This document shows, one piece after another, positions 35,396 to 45,517 of a DNA stretch of 64,000 nt; position 1 is the stretch's first letter; the number at the start of each line of letters is the position of its first letter. Source of the stretch: RPQJ01 sp963823535 (lineage in GTDB: Bacteria; Pseudomonadota; Gammaproteobacteria; Steroidobacterales; Steroidobacteraceae); the NCBI GenBank assembly GCA_963823535.1, contig CAWGLZ010000001.1, forward strand, positions 62,001 through 126,000, given 5' to 3'. A program made the position numbers and the translations under genes. The notes below the pieces were generated by a model that had not been told where the DNA came from, made no database searches, and saw only the letters and a list, made by a program, of their open reading frames with translations.

Positions 35396-36501
35396 ACGAG
35401 CGCGGCGGCACGATCACTCGCGAAGGCGAGGTCTTCCCGCCCGCCCCCGATGAACTCAACTTCCTGCCGGGCGATCCGCCGGCGAATGGTGCTGCGCGGG
35501 TCGTGGCGGACGGCGTGCTCTGGTTGCGCATCCCGCTGCCGATGGAGCTCAACCACATCAACGTGTGGCTGCTGGAGGACGGGGAAGGCTGGCTGCTGGT
35601 GGACACCGGCATGGCCGAGGAGGTCTGCCGTGCTGCCTGGCTCCAGCTCGAGGAGCAGGCGCTCGCCGGGCGTGCGCTGCGACGCATCTTCGTCACGCAC
35701 GATCACCCCGACCACATGGGGCTGGCGCCGTGGCTCGCCCTGCGGCATGGCGCCGATGTCCTCATGTCGGCGTCCGCACACCGATCGGCCGGCGAGTTCC
35801 TGCAGACCGATCCGGCGGCACTCGCCGCGCGCATCCGGGAATTCCTGCAGGCCCACGGGGTGGACGTGCCGCCGGGCGCGTCGCCGACCCGCGGCGACCA
35901 CCGGGAGTGGTTCGGCGGCTTGCCGGCGCTGGTCGCGAGTCCGGTGGATGGCGACACGATCGCGGCAGGGCTGGGCCGCTGGACGGTCGTCGAGACCGGC
36001 GGGCACTGCCGGGGTCACTTGTGCCTGCACGATGCGGGACGGCGACTGCTGATCAGCGGCGACCAGGTGCTGCCGAGCATTTCACCGAACGTCAGCGTGC
36101 TGTCGTCCGCACCGGAGGCGAACCCGCTGCACGACTTCCTGTCGTCGCTCGACAGGCTGGCGTCCTGCGATGCCGATACGCTCGTGCTGCCGTCGCACGG
36201 GCGACCGTTCCGGGGACTGCACCGCCGACTGGCCGACCTGACGGCACACCATCGGGAGCAACTCGACGCGATCCTCGGCTTCTGCACCGAACCCCGCACC
36301 GCATTCGAGGTGCTGCCGACGATGTTCCGTCGCGTTCCGCGCGGATTCCATCGCCTGCTGGCCATCGGCGAGGCGGTCGCGCACCTGAACTACCTGTACA
36401 CCCGGGGCGCACTGCAACGCAGCGTCGACGGCGCGGGCATCACGCGGTTCGTTGCGGTCGGGGAGCGGGCCGGCGATCCATACCCGGTGTCCGGGGAATG
36501 A
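35392..36501 (+). CDS. Metallo-beta-lactamase-fold hydrolase
   Basis: 369 residues, start overlapping the lnt stop by 4 bases. The metal-binding motif THDHPDHMG is intact, with further ligands in GGHCRGHLCL and SGDQVLPSISPNVS and a final His in LVLPSHGRPF. The C-terminal 100 residues resemble the winged-helix extension found in many LACTB2/BLACT-type proteins. The N-terminal LWLRIPLPMELNHINVWLLEDGEGW is typical of that group. Substrate unknown. No signal peptide, so it is cytosolic. Confidence 0.8.
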   Translation: MNERGGTITREGEVFPPAPDELNFLPGDPPANGAARVVADGVLWLRIPLPMELNHINVWLLEDGEGWLLVDTGMAEEVCRAAWLQLEEQALAGRALRRIFVTHDHPDHMGLAPWLALRHGADVLMSASAHRSAGEFLQTDPAALAARIREFLQAHGVDVPPGASPTRGDHREWFGGLPALVASPVDGDTIAAGLGRWTVVETGGHCRGHLCLHDAGRRLLISGDQVLPSISPNVSVLSSAPEANPLHDFLSSLDRLASCDADTLVLPSHGRPFRGLHRRLADLTAHHREQLDAILGFCTEPRTAFEVLPTMFRRVPRGFHRLLAIGEAVAHLNYLYTRGALQRSVDGAGITRFVAVGERAGDPYPVSGE

Positions 36502-36589
36502 CCGACGCCAGCCGGCCCGGGCTTGCGACCGGGATACGTGCGCGTCGGATTGACGGACCACGACATTCGACGGCCTGGACGGAGACATC

Positions 36590-37492
36590 GTGAACTCAGC
36601 AATGCCTTGTATTTCCGCACGGGCGCTGGCCTGCCTCGCTCTGTCCGTCATTCCGGCCCTCCCGGTCGTGGGTGGCGCCGCCGACGCCGAGGGCGCGCCG
36701 CCCGTCGTCCGGCTTGCCGTCGTCAATGCGCCCCAGCAGTCCGGCCTGCTGGCCTCGCTGTTACCGGAGTTCGAGAAGCAGACCGGCTACCGGGTCGAGG
36801 TCTACAGTGGCAACGACGTCTATGAGCAGGCGGAACAGGGTCAGGCGGACCTGCTCATCTCCCACTACGGCAAGGCGCCGGCGGAGCAGTTCGTCACCAG
36901 CGGCAATGGCGCCTTCCCGAGGCCCGTGTTCTCCAACCAGTCCGTGCTGGTGGGGCCGCGGAACGATCCGGCGAAGATTCGCGGCCTGACGGATCCGGTC
37001 GAGGCGATGCGGCGGATCGTGGCCACCCGCTCGCCCTACGTTGCCCCTTCGTATCCGGTCGGGCGCTATCTATCCGAACTGCTGCTCGCCGGTGCCGGCC
37101 ATCCCGAGCGCGGTGCGTGGTACGTCGAGGGGCGCCAGTCGAAGGGACGCGCAATGAAGTTCGCAGAGGACACGGGAGCGTACACGCTCTGGGGCTCGTT
37201 TCCCTTCGAGCGTTACCGCCGCAGGAATGACTCCCGTCTCGAAGTCATGGTGTGGCAGACGCCGCTCTTTCAGCGCCTCATGGCGACGATCGTCGTGAAT
37301 GCGGAGAAGTACCCGGGCGTCAACGCCGCGGGCGCCAGGGCGCTCGAGGCCTATCTGCTGTCGCCCGGCACCCAGGCATCGATTGCCGCGTTCCGCGAGG
37401 ACGGGCTGGACAGGCAGACCTGGTGGCCGGCCGGACTCGACAACAACCCCGCGCAGATTCTCGGCCTGGCCGGCGACGAAGACGAGGAGTAG
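36590..37492 (+). CDS. Periplasmic substrate-binding protein, TupA-like
   Basis: 300 residues from GTG 36590 with GGAG five bases upstream. The Sec signal (about residues 1-31, hydrophobic ALACLALSVIPALPVVGGAADA) is clear. The rest is a type II binding-protein fold: LAVVNAPQQSGLLASLLPEFEKQTGYRVEVYSG, DLLISHYGKAPAEQFV and TDTGAYTLWGSF-type blocks resemble tungstate-binding TupA proteins. No permease or ATPase gene is adjacent, so it is an orphan here. The acidic C-terminus DEDEE is unusual. Ligand not established. Confidence 0.75.
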   Translation: MNSAMPCISARALACLALSVIPALPVVGGAADAEGAPPVVRLAVVNAPQQSGLLASLLPEFEKQTGYRVEVYSGNDVYEQAEQGQADLLISHYGKAPAEQFVTSGNGAFPRPVFSNQSVLVGPRNDPAKIRGLTDPVEAMRRIVATRSPYVAPSYPVGRYLSELLLAGAGHPERGAWYVEGRQSKGRAMKFAEDTGAYTLWGSFPFERYRRRNDSRLEVMVWQTPLFQRLMATIVVNAEKYPGVNAAGARALEAYLLSPGTQASIAAFREDGLDRQTWWPAGLDNNPAQILGLAGDEDEE

Positions 37493-37591
37493 CCGCCGGC
37501 GCGCTGGGACGGTGACTTTCCCCCGGGGCCACGCCGCCGGGCCTGCCCTCGGGTATCCTTGTCGGTTCAACACGGCTCTCCCGGCAGTCCC

Positions 37592-40174
<2,583 letters not shown>

Positions 40175-40179
40175 CGCGC

Positions 40180-40668
40180 ATGCGCGCGGCATCGGCATGG
40201 CTCGCGGCATCCCTGCTGGCGCTCGCCCTGCAGGGCTGCGGGTTCCGCCTGCAGGGGGCGATGACACTGCCCGAAGGCATGGAGCGCGTGTACGTTTCGG
40301 CGCCGGACGAGCTGTCACCCTTTGCGGTGGAATTGCGTCGCGGCATCGAGACCGCCGGGGCACAGGTCGCGGCGTCGGCCGGGGAGGCGGACACCGTGAT
40401 CCGGGTGCGCGCCGACCGCAGCGGGCGTCGGGTCCTGTCGGTGTCGGCGCGCAACACGCCGCAGGAATTCGAGATCTTCTATGCCGTCGAATTCTCCTTC
40501 GACCGCGCCGGCGCGGAGGTGCTGCCCGTGCAGCAGCTGGAACTGACCCGCAACTTCAGCTTCGACGAGAGCGAGTTGCTCGCGAAGGACCGCGAGGAGG
40601 AACTGCTGCGCGACGCGATGGCGCGCGACCTCGCGAACCGCGTGCTGCGGCGCCTGGATTCCCTGTAG
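40180..40668 (+). CDS. lptE: LPS-assembly lipoprotein LptE
   Basis: 162 residues. N-terminal signal with lipobox LQGC (Cys at about 19) and following GFRLQGAMTLPEGMERVYVSA is the RlpB/LptE signature. It plugs the LptD barrel in the outer membrane during LPS delivery. The last 113 bases overlap the 3' end of the antisense pip gene. Normally followed directly by holA; here pip intervenes. Confidence 0.92.
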   Translation: MRAASAWLAASLLALALQGCGFRLQGAMTLPEGMERVYVSAPDELSPFAVELRRGIETAGAQVAASAGEADTVIRVRADRSGRRVLSVSARNTPQEFEIFYAVEFSFDRAGAEVLPVQQLELTRNFSFDESELLAKDREEELLRDAMARDLANRVLRRLDSL

Positions 40669-41635
40669 CCCGCGCATAGCGGTCGGTCGCCGCCACGAGT
40701 TCGTGGGTGATGCCGGGCTCCAGCGCGGAGTGCCCGGCGTCGGGTACCACGCGGAAGTCGGCCTCGGGCCAGGCACGATGCAGGTCCCAGGCGGTCATCA
40801 TCGGGCAGACCACGTCGTAGCGGCCCTGGACGATCACCGCAGGCACGTGGCGGATCCGGCGCACGCCGCGCAGCAGCTGGTCCTCGCGCGCCAGGAATCC
40901 CCTGTTGACGAAATAGTGGCACTCGATGCGCGCCACGGCGATCGCGAATTCCTCCTCGCCCCACTTGTCGACGTTGTCGTCGCTGGGGTGCAGGAAGCTG
41001 GTCGCCGCTTCCCAGATCGACCAGGCGCGCGCCGCGCGCAGCCGCGTCGTGCGGCTTCTCGACGTGAGTCGCCGGTAGAAGGCCGCCACGAGGTCGCCGC
41101 GCTCGCGCGACGGGATCGCCGCGATGTAGTCCTCCCATCGGTCGGGAAAGATCGCGCTCGCGCCCTGCTGGTAGAACCAGTCGATCTCCGACTTGCGCAG
41201 CATGAAGATGCCGCGCAGCACCAGTCCGGTCACGCGGCGCGGGTGGGCCTGCGCATAGGCGAGCGCGAGTGTCGAACCCCAGGAGCCGCCGAATACCAGC
41301 CAGCCTTCGATACCGAGGTGCTCGCGCAGGCGTTCCATGTCCGCTACGAGATGCCAGGTGGTGTTGTCCTCGAGGCTTGCGTGGGGCCGGCTGCGACCGC
41401 AGCCACGCTGGTCGAACACGACGATCCGGTATCGCTTCGGATCGAAGAAGCGGCGGGCCTGCGGGCTCGATCCGGCACCCGGGCCGCCGTGGACGAAGAC
41501 GGCCGGCTTGCCGCGCGGGTTCCCCGACTCCTCCCAGTAGATCTCGTGCACGGGGGAGACACGCAGGTAACCACTGCGATACGGCTCGATGGCGGGGTAG
41601 AGGGTGCGGCGTCCGGCGGCGGCAAGGGTCGGCAT
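40556..41635 (-). CDS. pip: Proline iminopeptidase (alpha/beta hydrolase, S33)
   Basis: 359 residues from the ATG at 41635. Cytosolic peptidase releasing N-terminal proline. Oxyanion/HG motif FVHGGPGAGSS, nucleophile elbow FGGSWGST, the late Asp in VQGRYDVVCP and the catalytic His in PDAGHSALEPG complete the triad. The family usually ends near 315-320 residues; here about 36 residues of Arg/Ser/Ala-rich sequence follow TDRYARAT, running antisense into lptE. That extension looks like read-through with no selected function. Confidence 0.92.
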   Translation of the reverse strand: MPTLAAAGRRTLYPAIEPYRSGYLRVSPVHEIYWEESGNPRGKPAVFVHGGPGAGSSPQARRFFDPKRYRIVVFDQRGCGRSRPHASLEDNTTWHLVADMERLREHLGIEGWLVFGGSWGSTLALAYAQAHPRRVTGLVLRGIFMLRKSEIDWFYQQGASAIFPDRWEDYIAAIPSRERGDLVAAFYRRLTSRSRTTRLRAARAWSIWEAATSFLHPSDDNVDKWGEEEFAIAVARIECHYFVNRGFLAREDQLLRGVRRIRHVPAVIVQGRYDVVCPMMTAWDLHRAWPEADFRVVPDAGHSALEPGITHELVAATDRYARATGNPGAAARGSRGRAPSRRAAVPPRGPSRATRSRRS

Positions 41636-41693
41636 CGGGGTGCCCGTAGTCGAGGGAGTGTGGACAGAGGATATCGAACCCGCGGCGGGCCTG

Positions 41694-41722
41694 TGGAACC
41701 GTCCTCACCGAGGCGGCATAAT
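41694..41722 (+). promoter_or_regulatory. Weak candidate promoter upstream of holA
   Basis: TGGAAC (41694-41699), 17 bases, CATAAT (41717-41722), in the pip-holA divergent gap. The -35 is poor. Because pip separates holA from the leuS-lptE pair on the opposite strand, some promoter for holA-nadD-rsfS is expected here. Confidence 0.35.
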
Positions 41723-41793
41723 CGGCGCTGCATGCACATGAACACCACGGCAGCACGCCGCCCGTGGGCCCCGGACGCGGGTCCACGCGCGCA

Positions 41794-42804
41794 GTGAGGA
41801 CCTCTCCGGACGCCTTGTCGTCTGGCCTTTCGCGCGGCCTGCGCAGCGCCTACCTCGTGACGGGCTCGGAGCCGCTGCTGATCGCGGAGGCGTGCGACGC
41901 CATCCGCGCCGCCGCGCGGGAGCGGGGGCACGAGGACCGCGAGGTCCACTTCCTCGAACGTGGGTTCGACTGGAACGCGCTGCTCGCGGACGCCGCCAAC
42001 CTGTCGCTGTTTGCCACCCGACGCCTGATCGAGCTCAGGTTGGGGCCGACACCGGATGCCGAGGCCGGCCGGGCGCTGGCGGGCCTGGCGGAACATCCTC
42101 CGGAGGATTCGCTGCTGATCGTGTCCGGGGAACTCGAGCGCAAGTCGCTCGGCGCCACCTGGGTCAAGGCGTTCGAGCAGCACGGCGTGCTGGTCGTGGC
42201 GCAGACGGTCGATCGCCCCGCGCTGCCGGGCTGGATTCGCGACCGGCTGGCCCGCAAGGGCGTCACGCTCGCGGCCGCTGCGGCGGAACTGCTCGCAGAC
42301 CGCGTGGAGGGCAACCTGCTGGCCGCGCAGCAGGAGATCGAGCGCATCGCGCTGCTCATGCCGGGCGCCTCGCTCAACGAGGCCGACGTCGCCGAACTCG
42401 TGGCGGACAGCGCCCGCTACGACGTCTTCGAACTCGCGGCGGCCGCGTTCTCCGGCCAGGCCGAGCGCGCGCTGCGGATCCTCGCGGGCCTGCGCGCGGA
42501 GGGACGCGAGCCACCGCTCATCCTGTGGGCACTGCTGCAGGACCTCCGCGGACTGTCGAGGGTCCTGCAGCGGGCCGCGCACGAGCGCTCGCTCGACGCG
42601 GTGTTCCGGGCCGAGAACATCTGGTCCAGCCGGCAGGGTCCGCTGCGGGCGGCATTACGCCGCCTCACGCGGGTCGACGTCGATCAATTGCTGGTGGCAG
42701 CCGCGGAAGCCGACCGGATCGCCAAGGGCAACCTGCGCGGCGATGCATGGGTCGCGCTCGAATCCCTGGTCGCGAGGATTGCCGGCGTCAGGCTGGCTGC
42801 ATGA
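41794..42804 (+). CDS. holA: DNA polymerase III subunit delta
   Basis: Clamp-loader subunit that opens the beta clamp; 336 residues from GTG 41794 (VRTSPDALSSGLSRGLRSAYLVTGSEPLL), in line with family N-termini. A GTG 30 bases upstream is less likely. The family signature SAYLVTGSEPLLIAEA and the C-terminal collar (LILWALLQDLRGLSRV, KGNLRGDAWVALESLV) are present. Its stop overlaps the nadD start (ATGA). Confidence 0.93.
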   Translation: MRTSPDALSSGLSRGLRSAYLVTGSEPLLIAEACDAIRAAARERGHEDREVHFLERGFDWNALLADAANLSLFATRRLIELRLGPTPDAEAGRALAGLAEHPPEDSLLIVSGELERKSLGATWVKAFEQHGVLVVAQTVDRPALPGWIRDRLARKGVTLAAAAAELLADRVEGNLLAAQQEIERIALLMPGASLNEADVAELVADSARYDVFELAAAAFSGQAERALRILAGLRAEGREPPLILWALLQDLRGLSRVLQRAAHERSLDAVFRAENIWSSRQGPLRAALRRLTRVDVDQLLVAAAEADRIAKGNLRGDAWVALESLVARIAGVRLAA

Positions 42805-43448
42805 GCGCTGTCGGTATCTTCGGCGGCACCTTCGACCCGATTCACTTCGGCCACCTGCGAACCGCGTTCGAACTGCTGCAGGTGCTGCGGCTCGACGAGG
42901 TGCGCTTCGTTCCCGCGGGCCGGCCGCCGCACCGCGAACCCCCGCTCTGCGACGCACGCCGCCGATTGCAGATGGTCAGGGCCGCCACGGCCGACCAGCC
43001 CGGTTTCGTGGTCGACGACCGCGAAACCCGGCGCGACGGGCCGTCGTACTCGGTGACGACACTGCGCGAACTGCGCGAAGAGTGGCCGGGCCGGCCGGTA
43101 TGCCTCATCGTCGGCATGGACGCATTCCTCGGGCTGCCGGCGTGGCACGAGTGGCGGGAGATCCTGCGCCTCGCCCACCTCGTGGTCGCGCACCGGCCCG
43201 GGTGGTCGGTGCCGTCGGACGGTCTGCTCGGCGACCTGCTCGCCGCGCGGGGTGTCCGCGACATCGAGGAACTGCACGGCGCGGAGGCGGGACGCATCCT
43301 GGTGCAACCGGTCACGCAGCTCGAGATCTCGTCGACCGATCTCAGGGAGATCATCGTCTCGGGCCGTGATCCCCGTTACCTGTTGCCCGATGCGGTACGC
43401 GAGGTGATTCGCGACACCGCCTGCTACGTCCACGAACCCAAGAGGTGA
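42801..43448 (+). CDS. nadD: Nicotinate-nucleotide adenylyltransferase
   Basis: 215 residues. Converts nicotinate mononucleotide to deamido-NAD. Nucleotidylyltransferase motif GIFGGTFDPIHFGHLR and the late ISSTDLREIIVSGRDPRYLLPDAV are diagnostic. Overlaps holA by 4 bases and sits 2 bases before the rsfS ATG. Confidence 0.96.
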   Translation: MSAVGIFGGTFDPIHFGHLRTAFELLQVLRLDEVRFVPAGRPPHREPPLCDARRRLQMVRAATADQPGFVVDDRETRRDGPSYSVTTLRELREEWPGRPVCLIVGMDAFLGLPAWHEWREILRLAHLVVAHRPGWSVPSDGLLGDLLAARGVRDIEELHGAEAGRILVQPVTQLEISSTDLREIIVSGRDPRYLLPDAVREVIRDTACYVHEPKR

Positions 43449-43450
43449 GC

Positions 43451-43903
43451 ATGACAGCGAAGCGCAAAGCCCCACGACGCACCGCGACCGCGGCCGCGAC
43501 CGCGCCAAAGCCGAAGACTGCGCGTGCCCGACCCGCGACCGGGGCGAGCAAGAAGACCGCAAGGCCGAAGCGGAAGCCGACGTTGCAGGAAATCGTTCTG
43601 GGAGCGCTTGCCGACATGAAGGCCGTGGACGTGAAGGCGCTCGACGTCCGTGGCCTCACCGACATCACGGACACCATGGTCGTCGCCAGCGGCACGTCGG
43701 ATCGGCACGTCAAGTCGATCACGGACCGCGTGGTGGAACGCTGCAAGGAAGCGGGCTTCCGGCCGTACGGGCTCGAAGGCGAGCGCGACGGCGAGTGGGT
43801 GCTGCTCGACCTGCAGGACGTCGTGCTGCACGTGATGCTGCCGCGCATCCGGCAGTTCTATGCCCTCGAGAAGCTGTGGGAGGGCGGCGGCGCCGCGGCG
43901 TGA
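43451..43903 (+). CDS. rsfS: Ribosomal silencing factor RsfS with basic N-terminal extension
   Basis: 150 residues from ATG 43451, with AGAGG upstream. The conserved domain starts near residue 44 (TLQEIVLGALADMKAVDVKALDV) and contains ASGTSDRHVKSI and the WVLLDLQDVVLHVM block that binds L14 and blocks subunit joining. The first 42 residues are Lys/Arg/Ala/Thr/Pro-rich and absent from the 105-residue E. coli protein. The next gene, rlmH, is the usual partner. Confidence 0.93.
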   Translation: MTAKRKAPRRTATAAATAPKPKTARARPATGASKKTARPKRKPTLQEIVLGALADMKAVDVKALDVRGLTDITDTMVVASGTSDRHVKSITDRVVERCKEAGFRPYGLEGERDGEWVLLDLQDVVLHVMLPRIRQFYALEKLWEGGGAAA

Positions 43904-43928
43904 CCGGCGCTGCGGTCCGCAGTGGACC

Positions 43929-44400
43929 ATGCTGATGAAACTGGTGGCCGCCGGCACCCGCATGCCGGCCTGGGTCGATGCCGGGTTCGCGGACTACGCG
44001 GACCGGCTGCGCGGCGACTATCGCCTGGAGCTGGCCGAAGTCCCGCTCGGGTCGCCGGGCGCGGAGCGACGACGCCCGGCGGGCCATCGAGGCGGAGGGC
44101 GTGCGCATGCTGGCCGCCGCCGGGCCGCGCTCCGCCGTGGTCGCCCTGCAGGTCGGCGGCCGGCCGCTCGCCACGGAACAGCTGGCGCGCTGGCTGGAGG
44201 GCCGGGCCGGCACCGGGGAGCCGCTGGCATTCTGCATCGGGGGCCCCGACGGACTCGCGCCCGCCGTCGACCAGAAGGCCTGCCTGCGCTGGTCGCTGTC
44301 GCCGCTCACGCTGCCACACGGGCTTGCGCGGGTGGTGGTCGCCGAGGCCCTGTACCGGGCGGTTTCCCTGATCAAGGGTCTTCCCTACCACCGCGCCTGA
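43929..44400 (+). pseudogene. rlmH: 23S rRNA (pseudouridine1915-N3)-methyltransferase, frame-disrupted
   Basis: SPOUT methyltransferase that modifies helix 69 of 23S rRNA. The N-terminal part (MLMKLVAAGTRMPAWVDAGF to VPLGSPG) is in the frame of base 43929. The rest (RSDDARRAIEAEG to GLPYHRA) is in the next frame, starting at about 44062. Skipping one base near 44061 restores a 156-residue protein that aligns without gaps to E. coli RlmH (155), with the SAM-site CIGGPDGLAPA and LTLPHGLARVVVAEALYRA intact. So one extra base is present in 44040-44064, a GC-rich run. An assembly error is likely; a real mutation or programmed +1 shift remains possible. Confidence 0.88.
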
Positions 44401-44478
44401 TTGCGGGACGCACTGAGTGGACAGCGCCGGGCCGGCGGGTTTGAATGGTGAATTGACTACCCCTGACGAGAGTTCCCC

Positions 44479-44913
44479 ATGCATCCCTATCCGCATGTTT
44501 ACACGGTCCGGGCCACCGCCGATCCCGAGGGCGACGTTCCGGTGGATTCGGCCGGACTGCCGACACTCACCACGGCCCCGCCGGCGGAGTTCGACGGCCC
44601 GGGCGACCGCTGGTCGCCCGAAACGCTGCTGGTCGCTGCCGTGGCCGACTGCTTCCTGTTGAGCTTCCGCGGCGTCGCCCGCGCCAACAAGTTCACCTGG
44701 AATTCGCTCGAGTGCGAGGCGGTGGGCACGCTGGAGCGCGTCGACGGCAAGACACGCTTCACGCAGGTACTGGTGCGCGGAAGACTGACGGTCCCGGCGG
44801 GGACGGACGAGGCCAAGGCGGTGCAGCTGATGGAGCGTGCCGAGCACGTCTGCCTGATCAGCAATTCGCTGGTCGCCGAGCGCCGGATCGAGTGTGCCGT
44901 GGTGACCGCGTGA
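44479..44913 (+). CDS. OsmC/Ohr-family peroxidase-like protein
   Basis: 144 residues. Thiol-dependent hydroperoxide reductase family. The two redox cysteines are Cys58 in AAVADCFLLSF and Cys125 in AEHVCLISNSL, in the usual positions. It resembles the OsmC subgroup found next to maf/rng loci more than the organic-hydroperoxide Ohr group. Only 4 bases separate it from maf, so it may be co-transcribed. Confidence 0.85.
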   Translation: MHPYPHVYTVRATADPEGDVPVDSAGLPTLTTAPPAEFDGPGDRWSPETLLVAAVADCFLLSFRGVARANKFTWNSLECEAVGTLERVDGKTRFTQVLVRGRLTVPAGTDEAKAVQLMERAEHVCLISNSLVAERRIECAVVTA

Positions 44914-44917
44914 ACCG

Positions 44918-45517
44918 ATGCCCGCGTCGCCCCTGATCCTGCTCGCCTCGGCGTCCCCGCGCCGCAGTGAACTGCTGCGACAGGTCGGCATCCCGCACGA
45001 GATCCGCCCGGTCGGCATCGACGAATCGATTCAGCCGGGCGAGGCTCCGTCCGCCTACGTGCTGCGCCTGGCGGAAACCAAGGCCAGGACCCTCTGGGGG
45101 ACGCTGCCTCCCGTGGGACGCCTGCCGATACTGGCCGCCGACACCACGGTGGCGCTCGAGGGCGAGATCTTCGGCAAGCCACGGGACGCCGGCGACGCGC
45201 GAGCGATGCTCGGTCGCCTGTCGGGCCAGACCCACCAGGTGCACACGGCGGTGGCCGTGCTGCACGCGGGCGGTGCGGCCACCCGCGTGTGCAGCAGCAA
45301 CGTGTCCATGCGCACGATGACACCGGCCGAGATCGACTGGTACTGGAGCACGGGCGAGCCCGGGGACAAGGCCGGTGCCTACGCGGTGCAGGGCCGGGCC
45401 GCGGTCTTCATCCGCCACATCGCCGGCAGTTACTCGGGCGTGATGGGTCTGCCGCTCTACGAGACCTGGGAACTGCTGGCGCCAGTGCTGGGTCTCATGC
45501 CCGGGAGCCGGGCATGA
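44918..45517 (+). CDS. maf: Maf-family nucleoside triphosphate pyrophosphatase (YhdE type)
   Basis: 199 residues. Hydrolyses dTTP/UTP and modified nucleotides in the YhdE branch. Motifs LASASPRRSELLRQVG, the catalytic AADTTVAL, FGKPRD and the GDKAGAYAVQGRAAVFIRHIAGSYSGVMGLPL signature are all present. The stop overlaps the rng start (ATGA), as in E. coli yhdE-rng. Confidence 0.95.
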   Translation: MPASPLILLASASPRRSELLRQVGIPHEIRPVGIDESIQPGEAPSAYVLRLAETKARTLWGTLPPVGRLPILAADTTVALEGEIFGKPRDAGDARAMLGRLSGQTHQVHTAVAVLHAGGAATRVCSSNVSMRTMTPAEIDWYWSTGEPGDKAGAYAVQGRAAVFIRHIAGSYSGVMGLPLYETWELLAPVLGLMPGSRA

